From the NCBI RefSeq assembly GCF_034424805.1, contig NZ_JAXOUF010000001.1:62001-126000 (forward strand): a stretch of DNA of 64,000 nucleotides, in the 5' to 3' direction. Position 1 is the stretch's first letter, and every line of letters starts with the position of its first letter. A program made the position numbers and the translations under genes. Below the pieces are notes generated by a model. It searched no databases. It saw only the letters and a program-made list of their open reading frames with translations, and was not told the DNA's origin. This stretch comes from Labrys sedimenti. Its GTDB lineage: Bacteria > Pseudomonadota > Alphaproteobacteria > Rhizobiales > Labraceae. This document shows, one piece after another, positions 29,121 to 37,513 of this stretch.

Positions 29121-29155
29121 GCGGCTCGCCTCGTCTGGCGGGCCGCACCTTTTTT
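29121..29155 (+). terminator. Terminator-like hairpin between rplO and secY
   Basis: A 10-bp stem (29121-29130 with 29137-29146, 6-base loop) with one G-U pair is followed by ACC and six T residues. Being inside the classic spc operon, it probably acts as a partial terminator that lowers secY-adk expression. Confidence 0.8.
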
Positions 29156-29184
29156 GGCGCGCTTTCGACACGGCGGAGCACCAC

Positions 29185-30525
29185 ATGGCATCGGCGGCGG
29201 AGCAGCTTGCTGCGAGCATCAATTGGAGTTCGTTCTCCAAGGCTGACGAACTCAAGAAGCGTATCTGGTTTACGCTTGGTGCGTTGGTCATCTATCGGCT
29301 GGGAACCTACATCCCGCTGCCCGGAATCAATCCCGAAGCCTATAAGTCTGCCTTCGACGGCCAGGCCGGCGGTATTCTCGGCCTCTTTAATATGTTCTCG
29401 GGCGGCGCTGTTTCGCGCATGGCGATCTTTGCGCTCGCCATCATGCCCTATATCTCCGCCTCGATCATCATCCAGCTGTTGACGACGGTGGTGCCCCAGC
29501 TCGAAGCCCTCAAGAAAGAGGGCGAGCAGGGTCGCAAGATCATGAACCAGTATACGCGCTACCTCACGGTGGTGCTGGCGACTGCGCAGGCCTGGGGCAT
29601 CGCCATCGGGCTTGAGGGCGGGCAGGGGGGCATTGTGCTCGCGCCCGGACTGTTCTTCAAGATTTCGACCACGATCACGCTGGTCGGCGGCACCATGTTC
29701 CTGCTGTGGCTGGGCGAGCAGATCACCTCGCGCGGCATTGGCAACGGTACCTCTCTGATCATCCAGGCAGGCATCGTCGCCGAGTTCCCGGCGCATCTGG
29801 GCCAGATGCTCGATCTCGCGCGGACCGGCGGCATGTCGCCGGTGACTCTGCTGGTCTCGGTCGCCGTCGCCGTTGCCGTCGTGCTGGCCATCGTCTTCTT
29901 CGAGCGTGCGCAGCGTCGTCTGCTGATCCAGTATCCCAAGCGCCAGGTCGGCAACCGCCTCTATGAGGGGCAGTCTTCGCATCTGCCGCTTAAGCTGAAC
30001 ACTTCGGGCGTGATTCCGCCGATCTTTGCTTCGTCGCTGCTGCTGTTGCCGACCACGGCCGCTGCCTTCGTGGCGCAGGGCAACCCGAATTCCTGGCTGG
30101 CGAATATCTCGATCTATCTCAATCACGGCAAGCCGCTGTTCATGGTGCTCTACGCGCTGTTGATCGTGTTCTTCTGCTTCTTCTACACGGCAATCGTGTT
30201 CAATCCGACCGAGACGGCCGACAATCTCAAGAAGCATGGCGGCTTCATTCCTGGTATCCGCCCGGGCGAGAACACCGCCAAGTTCATCGACTATGTGCTC
30301 ACGCGCATCACCGTGGTCGGTGCGATCTATATCGCCCTGGTTTGCATGGTCCCGGAAATTCAGAATTATATGGTTCCCTCGATTCCCTTCGTGCTGGGCG
30401 GTACATCTCTGCTCATTACGGTGAGCGTCTCGATGGACACGCTGGCCCAGGTTCATGGCCATCTGCTTGCCCATCAGTATGAAGGGCTGGTACGCAAGAC
30501 CAAGCTGAGGGGGAGCCGTCGCTGA
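29185..30525 (+). CDS. secY: Preprotein translocase subunit SecY
   Basis: SecY is the channel of the Sec translocon. The 446-residue polytopic protein has about ten hydrophobic segments, the plug-region ALGIMPYISASIII-type motif (here FALAIMPYISASIIIQ near residue 80) and the conserved cytoplasmic RITVVGAIYIALVC helix near the end. Its stop shares one base with the adk start. Confidence 0.98.
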   Translation: MASAAEQLAASINWSSFSKADELKKRIWFTLGALVIYRLGTYIPLPGINPEAYKSAFDGQAGGILGLFNMFSGGAVSRMAIFALAIMPYISASIIIQLLTTVVPQLEALKKEGEQGRKIMNQYTRYLTVVLATAQAWGIAIGLEGGQGGIVLAPGLFFKISTTITLVGGTMFLLWLGEQITSRGIGNGTSLIIQAGIVAEFPAHLGQMLDLARTGGMSPVTLLVSVAVAVAVVLAIVFFERAQRRLLIQYPKRQVGNRLYEGQSSHLPLKLNTSGVIPPIFASSLLLLPTTAAAFVAQGNPNSWLANISIYLNHGKPLFMVLYALLIVFFCFFYTAIVFNPTETADNLKKHGGFIPGIRPGENTAKFIDYVLTRITVVGAIYIALVCMVPEIQNYMVPSIPFVLGGTSLLITVSVSMDTLAQVHGHLLAHQYEGLVRKTKLRGSRR

Positions 30526-31115
30526 TGAAGCTCATTCTGCTGGGACCGCCGGGGGCGGGCAAGGGAACCCAGGCTGTCAGGCTGTCGGAGAAGCACGGCA
30601 TTCCGCAGCTCTCGACGGGTGACATGTTGCGTGCGGCCGTGCAGGCCGGTACGCCGGTTGGGCTGAAGGCCAAGGTCGTTATGGATTCCGGTGGGCTGGT
30701 TTCGGACGACATCGTCGTCGGCATCGTCGCCGACCGCATCGAGGAAAAGGATGCGGCCAATGGCTTCATCCTCGATGGTTTCCCTCGCACCGTGGCGCAG
30801 GCCTCCGCCCTCGACCGCATGCTGGCGGAGAAGGGCTTGCGCCTTGACGCCGTGATCGAGTTCGTGGTCGACGAGTCTGTGTTGCTGTCGCGTATCGAGA
30901 AGCGCGCCGCCGAAACGATCGCTCGCGGCGAGAAGGTGCGGCCTGACGACAATGCGGAAGCCTTCAAGACCCGTCTTGAAGCCTATCGCGCCCAGACGGC
31001 ACCGCTGTCTGACTATTATCGCAAGAGCGGCGATCTTCGCGCCATCGATGCGATGAAGTCGATCGACGAGGTCACTCGCGAGATCGACACCACACTGGCG
31101 GCGGTCTCGGTCTGA
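30525..31115 (+). CDS. adk: Adenylate kinase
   Basis: Adk interconverts ATP, AMP and ADP in the cytosol. The 196-residue protein has the P-loop GPPGAGKGTQ (residues 7-16), the AMP-binding STGDMLRA and DGFPRT motifs, and a short LID domain without zinc cysteines, the form common in alphaproteobacteria. It is translationally coupled to secY (TGATG overlap). Confidence 0.98.
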   Translation: MKLILLGPPGAGKGTQAVRLSEKHGIPQLSTGDMLRAAVQAGTPVGLKAKVVMDSGGLVSDDIVVGIVADRIEEKDAANGFILDGFPRTVAQASALDRMLAEKGLRLDAVIEFVVDESVLLSRIEKRAAETIARGEKVRPDDNAEAFKTRLEAYRAQTAPLSDYYRKSGDLRAIDAMKSIDEVTREIDTTLAAVSV

Positions 31116-31332
31116 TTCGCCACCCGCATACGCCGTGAGGCGATATGCATGAAGTTTGTCTTTACGAGTTGACGTCTTCGCAGAGAATCTCTAGAAGACG
31201 GCTCTCACGTCAAAGACGCGCGGGTCGATCGCTCGGTCAGAGCGAACGGCTCGTTTTTGCGCTGCCGGTTCGCCGGCGATGATTGAACTGATATTCGGCC
31301 CTACGCCGGATCAAAGATTTGGAGACCGGAAC
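31116..31332 (+). promoter_or_regulatory. adk-rpsM gap with possible alpha operon promoter
   Basis: GTTGAC (31168-31173), 17 bases, then CTAGAA (31191-31196), match the CTTGAC/CTATAT consensus in nine of twelve positions. The flank AATCTCTAGAAGAC repeats the site before rplN. The rest of the gap has no gene; it would be a leader of about 130 bases before the rpsM GTG. Confidence 0.52.
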
Positions 31333-31701
31333 GTGGCCCGCATCGCTGGTGTCAACATTCCCACTGCCAAGCGTGTCGAAATCGCGCTGCAATACATCCA
31401 CGGCATTGGCCCCGCCAAAGCCAAGGAGATCGTTGCCAAGGTCGGCATTGCGCCTGAGCGCCGTGTCCACCAGCTGTCGGACCAGGAGGTCCTGCAGATT
31501 CGCGAAACCATCGACCGCGATTACATCGTGGAAGGTGATCTTCGTCGCGACGTCGCGATGAACATCAAGCGTCTGATGGACCTGGGCTGCTATCGCGGTC
31601 TGCGCCATCGTCGCAGCTTGCCCGTTCGTGGCCAGCGCACGCATACCAATGCCCGCACCCGCAAGGGCAAGGCAAAGCCGATCGCCGGCAAGAAGAAGTA
31701 A
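31333..31701 (+). CDS. rpsM: 30S ribosomal protein S13
   Basis: S13 forms head-to-50S bridges. The 122-residue product starts ARIAGVNIPTAKRVEIALQ after a GTG at 31333; the family start makes the upstream ATG at 31279 unlikely. The basic tail GQRTHTNARTRKGKAKPIAG is conserved. Confidence 0.97.
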   Translation: MARIAGVNIPTAKRVEIALQYIHGIGPAKAKEIVAKVGIAPERRVHQLSDQEVLQIRETIDRDYIVEGDLRRDVAMNIKRLMDLGCYRGLRHRRSLPVRGQRTHTNARTRKGKAKPIAGKKK

Positions 31702-31760
31702 TTCGTTTTCATTCAATCCCGAGCGCCTGGTGCAACGGGCGCGCTTGAAGGATCCGTACT

Positions 31761-32153
31761 ATGGCAAAAGAAGCCGCTGGTCGCGTTCGCCGTCGCGAGC
31801 GCAAGAATATCGTTTCTGGCGTTGCTCACGTCAATTCGAGCTTCAACAACACCATGATCACCATCACCGACGCCCAGGGCAACACGATTGCCTGGTCCTC
31901 GTCGGGCACGATGGGTTTCAAGGGTTCGCGTAAGTCGACCCCCTATGCCGCGCAGATGGCCGCAGAAGACGCCGGCCGCAAGGCCAGCGAGCATGGCATG
32001 CGCACGCTGGAAGTTGAAGTTTCTGGTCCGGGTTCGGGTCGTGAATCGGCTCTGCGCGCCTTGCAGGCGTCGGGCTTCACGATCACGTCGATCCGCGACG
32101 TGACGCCAATTCCGCATAATGGTTGCCGCCCGCGCAAGCGTCGTCGCGTCTAA
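31761..32153 (+). CDS. rpsK: 30S ribosomal protein S11
   Basis: S11 lies on the 30S platform. The 130-residue product has NSSFNNTMITITDAQGN and ends NGCRPRKRRRV, both hallmark segments. Confidence 0.98.
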   Translation: MAKEAAGRVRRRERKNIVSGVAHVNSSFNNTMITITDAQGNTIAWSSSGTMGFKGSRKSTPYAAQMAAEDAGRKASEHGMRTLEVEVSGPGSGRESALRALQASGFTITSIRDVTPIPHNGCRPRKRRRV

Positions 32154-32235
32154 TTTCGCGATTTGAGATGGCCCGGCCGCTATTCGAGCGAGCCGGGCTT
32201 ATTGGCCGCACCGAGACCGATTGAAGGGTGTCGTC

Positions 32236-33252
32236 GTGATTCAGAAGAACTGGCAGGAACTTATCAAGCCCCAAAAGCTCGAAGTGACTCCGGGAGAAGA
32301 TCCGAAGAGCCAGGCAACTGCCGTTGCCGAGCCGCTGGAGCGTGGCTTTGGCGTGACTTTGGGCAATGCGCTGCGCCGTGTCTTGCTGTCGTCCCTGCAG
32401 GGTGCGGCCGTGACCTCGGTGCATATCGATGGCGTGTTGCACGAGTTCTCGTCGATCCCCGGCGTGCGTGAGGACGTGACCGATATCGTCCTCAACATCA
32501 AGGAAGTCGCCGTCAAGATGGGCGCTGAAGGCCCCAAGCGGATCGTGCTGAAGAAGCAGGGTCCGGGTCAGGTCTTCGCTGGCGATATCCAGACCACCGG
32601 CGACATCCAGATCCTCAATCCGGAGCACGTGCTGTGCACGCTGGACGAGGGCGCTGAGATTCGCATGGAGTTCACGGTCAACACCGGCAAGGGCTATGTC
32701 GCGGCTGACCGCAACCGGCCCGAGGATGCCCCGATCGGTCTCATTCCGGTCGACAGCCTTTATTCGCCTGTGAAGAAGGTGGCTTTCAAGGTGGAAAACA
32801 CCCGTGAAGGCCAGATCCTCGACTATGACAAGCTGACGCTGACGGTCGAGACCAATGGCTCGATCACCCCGGAAGACGCGCTGGCCTTCGCGGCCCGCAT
32901 CATCCAGGACCAGCTCGAAGTCTTCGTCAACTTTGAGGAGCCGAAGAAGGAATCCGAGGCCCCGGCCATTCCGGAGCTCGCCTTCAACCCGGCGCTGCTC
33001 AAGAAGGTGGACGAGCTGGAACTGTCGGTCCGTTCGGCGAATTGCCTGAAGAACGACAACATCGTCTATATCGGCGACCTGATCCAGAAGACGGAAGCGG
33101 AAATGCTCCGTACGCCGAACTTCGGCCGCAAGTCCTTGAACGAGATCAAGGAAGTGCTGGCTCAGATGGGTCTTCATCTGGGCATGGAAGTGCCCGGCTG
33201 GCCGCCGGAAAACATCGAAGAGCTCGCCAAGCGCTTCGAAGAACATTATTGA
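32236..33252 (+). CDS. rpoA: DNA-directed RNA polymerase subunit alpha
   Basis: The alpha dimer scaffolds polymerase assembly; its C-terminal domain contacts UP elements and activators. A GTG at 32236 gives the canonical MIQKNWQELIKPQKL start and 338 residues; AAGGG lies just upstream, and the in-frame TTG at 32221 overlaps it. The assembly domain (LERGFGVTLGNALRRVLLSS) and the alpha-CTD (RTPNFGRKSLNEIKEVL) are intact. Confidence 0.98.
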   Translation: MIQKNWQELIKPQKLEVTPGEDPKSQATAVAEPLERGFGVTLGNALRRVLLSSLQGAAVTSVHIDGVLHEFSSIPGVREDVTDIVLNIKEVAVKMGAEGPKRIVLKKQGPGQVFAGDIQTTGDIQILNPEHVLCTLDEGAEIRMEFTVNTGKGYVAADRNRPEDAPIGLIPVDSLYSPVKKVAFKVENTREGQILDYDKLTLTVETNGSITPEDALAFAARIIQDQLEVFVNFEEPKKESEAPAIPELAFNPALLKKVDELELSVRSANCLKNDNIVYIGDLIQKTEAEMLRTPNFGRKSLNEIKEVLAQMGLHLGMEVPGWPPENIEELAKRFEEHY

Positions 33253-33291
33253 TCTGGCGCATCGCGCTGCCAAACTTGAAGGAACAGGGCA

Positions 33292-33708
33292 ATGCGTCAC
33301 GGCAAGGCTCACCGCAAATTCAATCGTACCGCCGAACACCGCAAGGCGATGTTCGAGAACATGGCGGCCTCGCTCATCAAGCATGAGCAGATCGTCACCA
33401 CGCTTCCCAAGGCCAAGGACCTGCGTCCGATCGTCGAGAAGCTGGTCACCCTCGGCAAGCGGGGCGACCTGCATGCCCGCCGCCAGGCCATTGCGACGCT
33501 TCAGGACGAGACCATCGTCAGGAAGCTCTTCGACGTGCTGGCGACCCGCTACAAGGACCGTCAGGGTGGTTACACCCGCGTGCTGAAGGCCGGTTTCCGC
33601 CATGGCGATTCCGCGCCAATCGGCGTGATCGAGTTCGTCGATCGTGACGTCTCGGCCAAGGGCCAGGACTCCGGTCCGGTTGCCGAGGATCAGGCCGAGG
33701 CGGCCTGA
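33292..33708 (+). CDS. rplQ: 50S ribosomal protein L17
   Basis: L17 lies near the tunnel exit. The 138-residue product starts MRHGKAHRKFNRTAEHRKAM. It ends the alpha operon and the whole supercluster, with a strong terminator downstream. Confidence 0.98.
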   Translation: MRHGKAHRKFNRTAEHRKAMFENMAASLIKHEQIVTTLPKAKDLRPIVEKLVTLGKRGDLHARRQAIATLQDETIVRKLFDVLATRYKDRQGGYTRVLKAGFRHGDSAPIGVIEFVDRDVSAKGQDSGPVAEDQAEAA

Positions 33709-33734
33709 TCCGTTCGACGGCGAAGGAACATTCG

Positions 33735-33767
33735 AAAAGGGCGGTGCGCAAGCGCCGCCCTTTTTGC
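33735..33767 (+). terminator. Intrinsic terminator after rplQ
   Basis: A 13-bp stem with one G-U pair (33735-33747 with 33752-33764, GCAA loop) runs into five T residues. Confidence 0.93.
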
Positions 33768-33769
33768 TT

Positions 33770-33796
33770 GGAGCGCGGACTGGAAGTCCGCGCTCC
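33770..33796. repeat. Palindromic repeat unit before the Do-type protease gene
   Basis: A perfect 12-bp stem, GGAGCGCGGACT with AGTCCGCGCTCC, around GGA. It is followed by CCA. The GCGGAC core and trailing CTCCCA resemble the units at 43076 and 43228 (GCGGACG-N3-CGTCCGC, then GATCCCAGC), so it is probably a member of the same dispersed family. Confidence 0.7.
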
Positions 33797-33887
33797 CAAA
33801 GACCACATTTGCACCATTGGCTTCGCGGATGATCTGGTCCAGAAGGGTTTGCGAAGCTGACCAAGCCGTCCCATTCGGAGTCCATTC

Positions 33888-35282
33888 ATGCGCCGACTGT
33901 CCTATGCCGCCTTCGTGCTCCTTGCCGGCCTCGTGCCGGCGCAGGCCCAGGAAAGCGTTGTGCCCGAAAGTGCGGCACAGGTGAAGCTGTCCTTCGCCCC
34001 GGTGGTGAAGAGCGTCACTGCGGCCGTGGTCAACGTCTATGCCCAGCATGTCGAGAAGGCGCAGGCCAATCCGATGTTCAACGACCCCTTCTTCCGCCAG
34101 TTCTTCGGCGGCGGAGCGGCACCGCGCGAACGGGTGGAGCGCTCGCTGGGCTCGGGGGTGATCGTTGCCAAGGACGGCATGATCGTCACCAATTATCACG
34201 TGATCGCCAATGCCACGCAGGTCCGCGTTGCCCTGTCCGACAAGCGGGAGTTCGACGCCGACATCATCCTCAAGGACCAGCGCGCCGATCTTGCCGTACT
34301 CCGCCTCAAGGGTGTGAAGGGCGATCTCGCCACGCTTGATTTCGCCGATTCCGACAAGGTTCAGGTGGGCGACCTCGTGCTCGCCGTCGGCGATCCCTTC
34401 GGTGTCGGCCAGACGGTGACCTCCGGCATCGTATCGGCGTTGGCGCGCAGCCAGGTCGGCCAGTCGGACTTCCAGTCCTTCATCCAGACCGATGCAGCCA
34501 TCAATCCGGGCAATTCGGGCGGAGCCCTGGTGGATCTCAACGGCAAGCTGGTGGGGATCAACACCGCGATCGTGTCGCGCTCGGGCGGCAATATCGGCAT
34601 CGGCTTTGCCATTCCCGCCGCCATGGTGAAGGTGGTGGTGGCCTCGGCCCAGGCCGGTTCCGATCGGGTGCTGCGCCCCTGGATCGGCGCCAGCATGCAG
34701 AGCGTTTCGTCCGAGATCGCCGAGTCCCTGTCGATGGAGCGGCCGTCCGGTGCCCTGGTGACCGAGGTTGCCAAGAACGGGCCGGCAGCCGAGGGGGGGC
34801 TGCAGACGGGGGATGTCGTGCTGGCCGTCGACGGCGCTGCGGTTTCCGATCCCGACGAGTTCGGCTATCGCTTCGCGACCAAGCCTCTGGGGGGCGAAGC
34901 GCAGCTCGATGTGTTGCGCAAGGGCGAGCGGCTGAAGGTTTCGGTCAAGCTTGCGGCAGCGCCGGAGACGACGCCGCGCGACGAGACCGTTCTGCAGGGT
35001 CGCTCGCCGCTCAGCGGCGCCACGGTCGCCAATCTCTCGCCGGCCATGGCCGAGACCCTGGGCATGCCGCTCGATACCAATGGCGTGGTGATCACCAATG
35101 TCGAGGACGACAGCGCCGCGGCCAATTTCGGCTTTCAGAAGAAGGACGTAATCCAGGTGATCAACGGCCAGAAGGTCGATGATGCCAAGGCGTTGGACGC
35201 CTTGGTGCAGGAACCGCGACGGTTGTGGCGCATCACCATCAGCAGGGATGGCCAGCAAATCTCGACGATCCTGGGGGGATGA
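33888..35282 (+). CDS. Do-family periplasmic serine endoprotease
   Basis: DegP/DegQ-type proteases degrade or hold misfolded envelope proteins. The 464-residue product has an N-terminal signal peptide (cleavage likely after AQA at residue 20). The catalytic triad is H104 (TNYHVIAN), D134 (RADLAVL) and S210 (GNSGGAL). Two PDZ domains follow, at about residues 265-355 and 380-460. A short loop after residue 60 (NPMFNDPFFRQFFGG) matches the LA loop of the family. It may be called degP, degQ or mucD; sequence alone does not decide. rarA overlaps its stop. Confidence 0.94.
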   Translation: MRRLSYAAFVLLAGLVPAQAQESVVPESAAQVKLSFAPVVKSVTAAVVNVYAQHVEKAQANPMFNDPFFRQFFGGGAAPRERVERSLGSGVIVAKDGMIVTNYHVIANATQVRVALSDKREFDADIILKDQRADLAVLRLKGVKGDLATLDFADSDKVQVGDLVLAVGDPFGVGQTVTSGIVSALARSQVGQSDFQSFIQTDAAINPGNSGGALVDLNGKLVGINTAIVSRSGGNIGIGFAIPAAMVKVVVASAQAGSDRVLRPWIGASMQSVSSEIAESLSMERPSGALVTEVAKNGPAAEGGLQTGDVVLAVDGAAVSDPDEFGYRFATKPLGGEAQLDVLRKGERLKVSVKLAAAPETTPRDETVLQGRSPLSGATVANLSPAMAETLGMPLDTNGVVITNVEDDSAAANFGFQKKDVIQVINGQKVDDAKALDALVQEPRRLWRITISRDGQQISTILGG

Positions 35283-36592
35283 TGTCGGATCTATTTTCGG
35301 CAGCGGGACTGGAGAAGGGGGCGCCACGGCCGCTGGCCGACAGGATGCGCCCCAAGCATCTCTCCGAGGTGGCGGGGCAGGATCATCTCGTCGGTGCCGA
35401 GGGCGCGCTCACGCGTCTGCTGGCGTCTGGCTCCGTCGGCAGCCTGATCTTCTGGGGCCCACCCGGCACCGGCAAAACCACGGTGGCGCGCCTGCTGGCT
35501 GGCGAGACCGATCTCGCCTTCGAACAGATCTCGGCGATCTTCACCGGCGTCGCCGATCTGAAGAAGGTGTTCGAGGCGGCGCGCTCGCGGCGGATGATGG
35601 GGCGCGGCACACTGCTCTTCGTCGACGAGATCCATCGCTTCAACCGGGCCCAGCAGGATGGCTTCCTGCCGGTGATGGAGGACGGCACCGTGACGTTGGT
35701 GGGCGCCACTACCGAAAACCCGTCCTTCGAGCTCAATGCGGCCTTGCTGTCTCGGGCGCGGGTGATGGTGTTCAATGCCTTGGACGACGCGGCGATCCTC
35801 AGTCTCCTCGACCGTGCCGAGGAAGTCGAGGGCAGGAAACTGCCTCTTGACGAGGAGGCGAGGGCGGTGCTGGTGCGCATGGCCGATGGCGACGGCAGGG
35901 CCAGCCTCACCCTTGCCGAGGAGGCCTGGCGCGCGGCCAAACCAGGCGAGGTCTTTACCGCGGCCAAGCTGCAGCAGGTGCTGCAGCGCCGGGCGCCGAT
36001 CTATGACAAGTCGGCCGATGGCCACTACAATCTGATCTCGGCCCTGCACAAATCGGTGCGCGGTTCCGACCCTGACGCGGCGCTTTATTATCTCGCGCGC
36101 ATGTTCGATGCGGGCGAAGATCCGCTTTTCATCGCGCGGCGGGTGGTGCGCATGGCGGTAGAGGATATCGGCCTCGCCGATCCGCAGGCCCTGGTGATCG
36201 CCAATGCCGCCAAGGATGCCTATGACTTCCTTGGCAGCCCGGAGGGCGAGCTCGCCATCGCCCAGGCGGTGATCTATGTGGCGACGGCGCCGAAGTCGAA
36301 CGCGGCCTATAATGCCTACAAGGCGGCGATGCGCCTTGCCAAGGAGGGGGGCTCGCTGATGCCGCCCAAGATCATCCTCAACGCGCCGACCAAGCTGATG
36401 CAGGCCGAAAGCTACGGCCAGGGCTATCGCTACGACCATGACGAGCCCGAAGCGTTCTCCGGCCAGAATTATTTCCCCGATGCTTTGGGGCGGCGCCAGT
36501 TCTATGATCCGGTCGAGCGCGGCTTCGAGCGCGAGATCCGCAAGCGGCTGGAGTATTGGGACAAGATCCGCCGCGAGCGCGGCGAAGGATAG
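35282..36592 (+). CDS. rarA: Replication-associated recombination ATPase RarA (MgsA)
   Basis: RarA is a clamp-loader-like AAA+ ATPase that acts at stalled replication forks. The 436-residue product has an N-terminal QDHLVG motif, Walker A GPPGTGKTT, Walker B LLFVDEIHRFN, sensor 1 GATTENPSFE, and the C-terminal tetramerisation region with MVEDIGLADPQ-type sequence (here MAVEDIGLADP). Two adjacent ATG codons overlap the protease stop (35279 and 35282), so the pair is probably co-translated. Confidence 0.95.
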   Translation: MSDLFSAAGLEKGAPRPLADRMRPKHLSEVAGQDHLVGAEGALTRLLASGSVGSLIFWGPPGTGKTTVARLLAGETDLAFEQISAIFTGVADLKKVFEAARSRRMMGRGTLLFVDEIHRFNRAQQDGFLPVMEDGTVTLVGATTENPSFELNAALLSRARVMVFNALDDAAILSLLDRAEEVEGRKLPLDEEARAVLVRMADGDGRASLTLAEEAWRAAKPGEVFTAAKLQQVLQRRAPIYDKSADGHYNLISALHKSVRGSDPDAALYYLARMFDAGEDPLFIARRVVRMAVEDIGLADPQALVIANAAKDAYDFLGSPEGELAIAQAVIYVATAPKSNAAYNAYKAAMRLAKEGGSLMPPKIILNAPTKLMQAESYGQGYRYDHDEPEAFSGQNYFPDALGRRQFYDPVERGFEREIRKRLEYWDKIRRERGEG

Positions 36593-36690
36593 TCTTCCTG
36601 GGGCCGCAGGAGTCTTGGCTGCGCCTTCCTCCTCTCAACACGGAGCGTTTCCAAGGGTAGACGAGACGCCTGCGATCCCAGATTGGGCGC
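36593..36690. other. Convergent gap with degenerate repeat remnant
   Basis: Bases 36660-36682 (GACGAGACG, then CTGCGATCCCAG) resemble the right half of the palindromic unit at 43228-43253. No gene or clear terminator is seen. Confidence 0.4.
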
Positions 36691-37440
36691 TCAGTCTGCC
36701 AATTCGGCTACTTCCTCATCACCCTCATAGAGTTCCTGGGCCTCGAGCAAGGCTTCGTCGAGACGTCGCCCGGCGCGATAGCCAGCCAGGCCTGCCGTCT
36801 TTCCCATGCCCGGCAGCAGGCGCGGGCAGGGCTCGGCCGTGCCGATCATCGTCTGGACCGGGATGACGCCGGCCCAGACCGGATGGCCGTAATCCTCCTC
36901 GTCGTCACCGACGCCGGCGGCGCGGGCCTTGGCCGAGGCCTCCTCGATGCGCATGCCGATCACCATGGTCGCCTTGCTTTCCTGCGCATGCGTCTGGCGC
37001 AGTTCCGCGGCACGCCCGGGAAAAAAGCGATCGACGACGCCGAGCAACGCCTTTGCCTTCTCATCCGGCTCGTCGATGATGCGGGCGGTGCCAAAACAGA
37101 TCGCCGAGCGGTAATTGGCCGAATGATTGAAGCCGCTGCGCGCCAGCACCAAGCCGTCGAGATGCGAGACCGTCAGGCAGACCGGCGTGCCGCCCTTGAG
37201 ATTGCGCAGCATGCGGCTGGCCGAGGAACCGTGCCAGTAGAGCCAGTCGCCCTCGCGCCAGTGAATGGTCGGTGTGCAATAAGGCTGTCCGTCGATGACA
37301 TAGGCGACATGGCACATGAAGCCGGCATCGAGCACGGCATAAACCGCCTCGTGATCATAGCGGCCACGATCATGGCGCCGCTTCAGGCGATTGCGGGCAC
37401 TGACGCCGAAGCGGTCCGATGTTGCTTCCTGTTCCTTCAT
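36691..37440 (-). CDS. Pyridoxamine 5'-phosphate oxidase family protein
   Basis: A 249-residue protein of the split-barrel, flavin-binding PNPOx-like superfamily (NimA-like or heme/FMN-binding branch). The core HVAYVIDGQPYCTPTIHWREGDWLYWHGS and CLTVSHLDGLVLARSGFNHS is typical; key positions are the GQPY turn and the HGS strand end. A basic N-terminal RLKRRHDRGRYD and an acidic C-terminal tail flank it. The substrate is unknown. It is divergent from a MocR regulator 46-67 bases away, which probably controls it. Confidence 0.85.
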   Translation of the reverse strand: MKEQEATSDRFGVSARNRLKRRHDRGRYDHEAVYAVLDAGFMCHVAYVIDGQPYCTPTIHWREGDWLYWHGSSASRMLRNLKGGTPVCLTVSHLDGLVLARSGFNHSANYRSAICFGTARIIDEPDEKAKALLGVVDRFFPGRAAELRQTHAQESKATMVIGMRIEEASAKARAAGVGDDEEDYGHPVWAGVIPVQTMIGTAEPCPRLLPGMGKTAGLAGYRAGRRLDEALLEAQELYEGDEEVAELAD

Positions 37441-37500
37441 GATGCCTTGCTTTCAACGATGAACATGCACAAGGTGCGCCATCGCATTGGTCCAGGAAAG

Positions 37501-37513
37501 ATCCAATTTGGAT
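37501..37513. promoter_or_regulatory. Perfect palindrome at the MocR gene start
   Basis: ATCCAA-T-TTGGAT is a perfect 6+1+6 palindrome covering the proposed TTG start codon. CCAATTTG recurs at 37527-37534, and ATTGG lies at 37486-37490. A repressor bound here could control both divergent genes. Confidence 0.45.
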
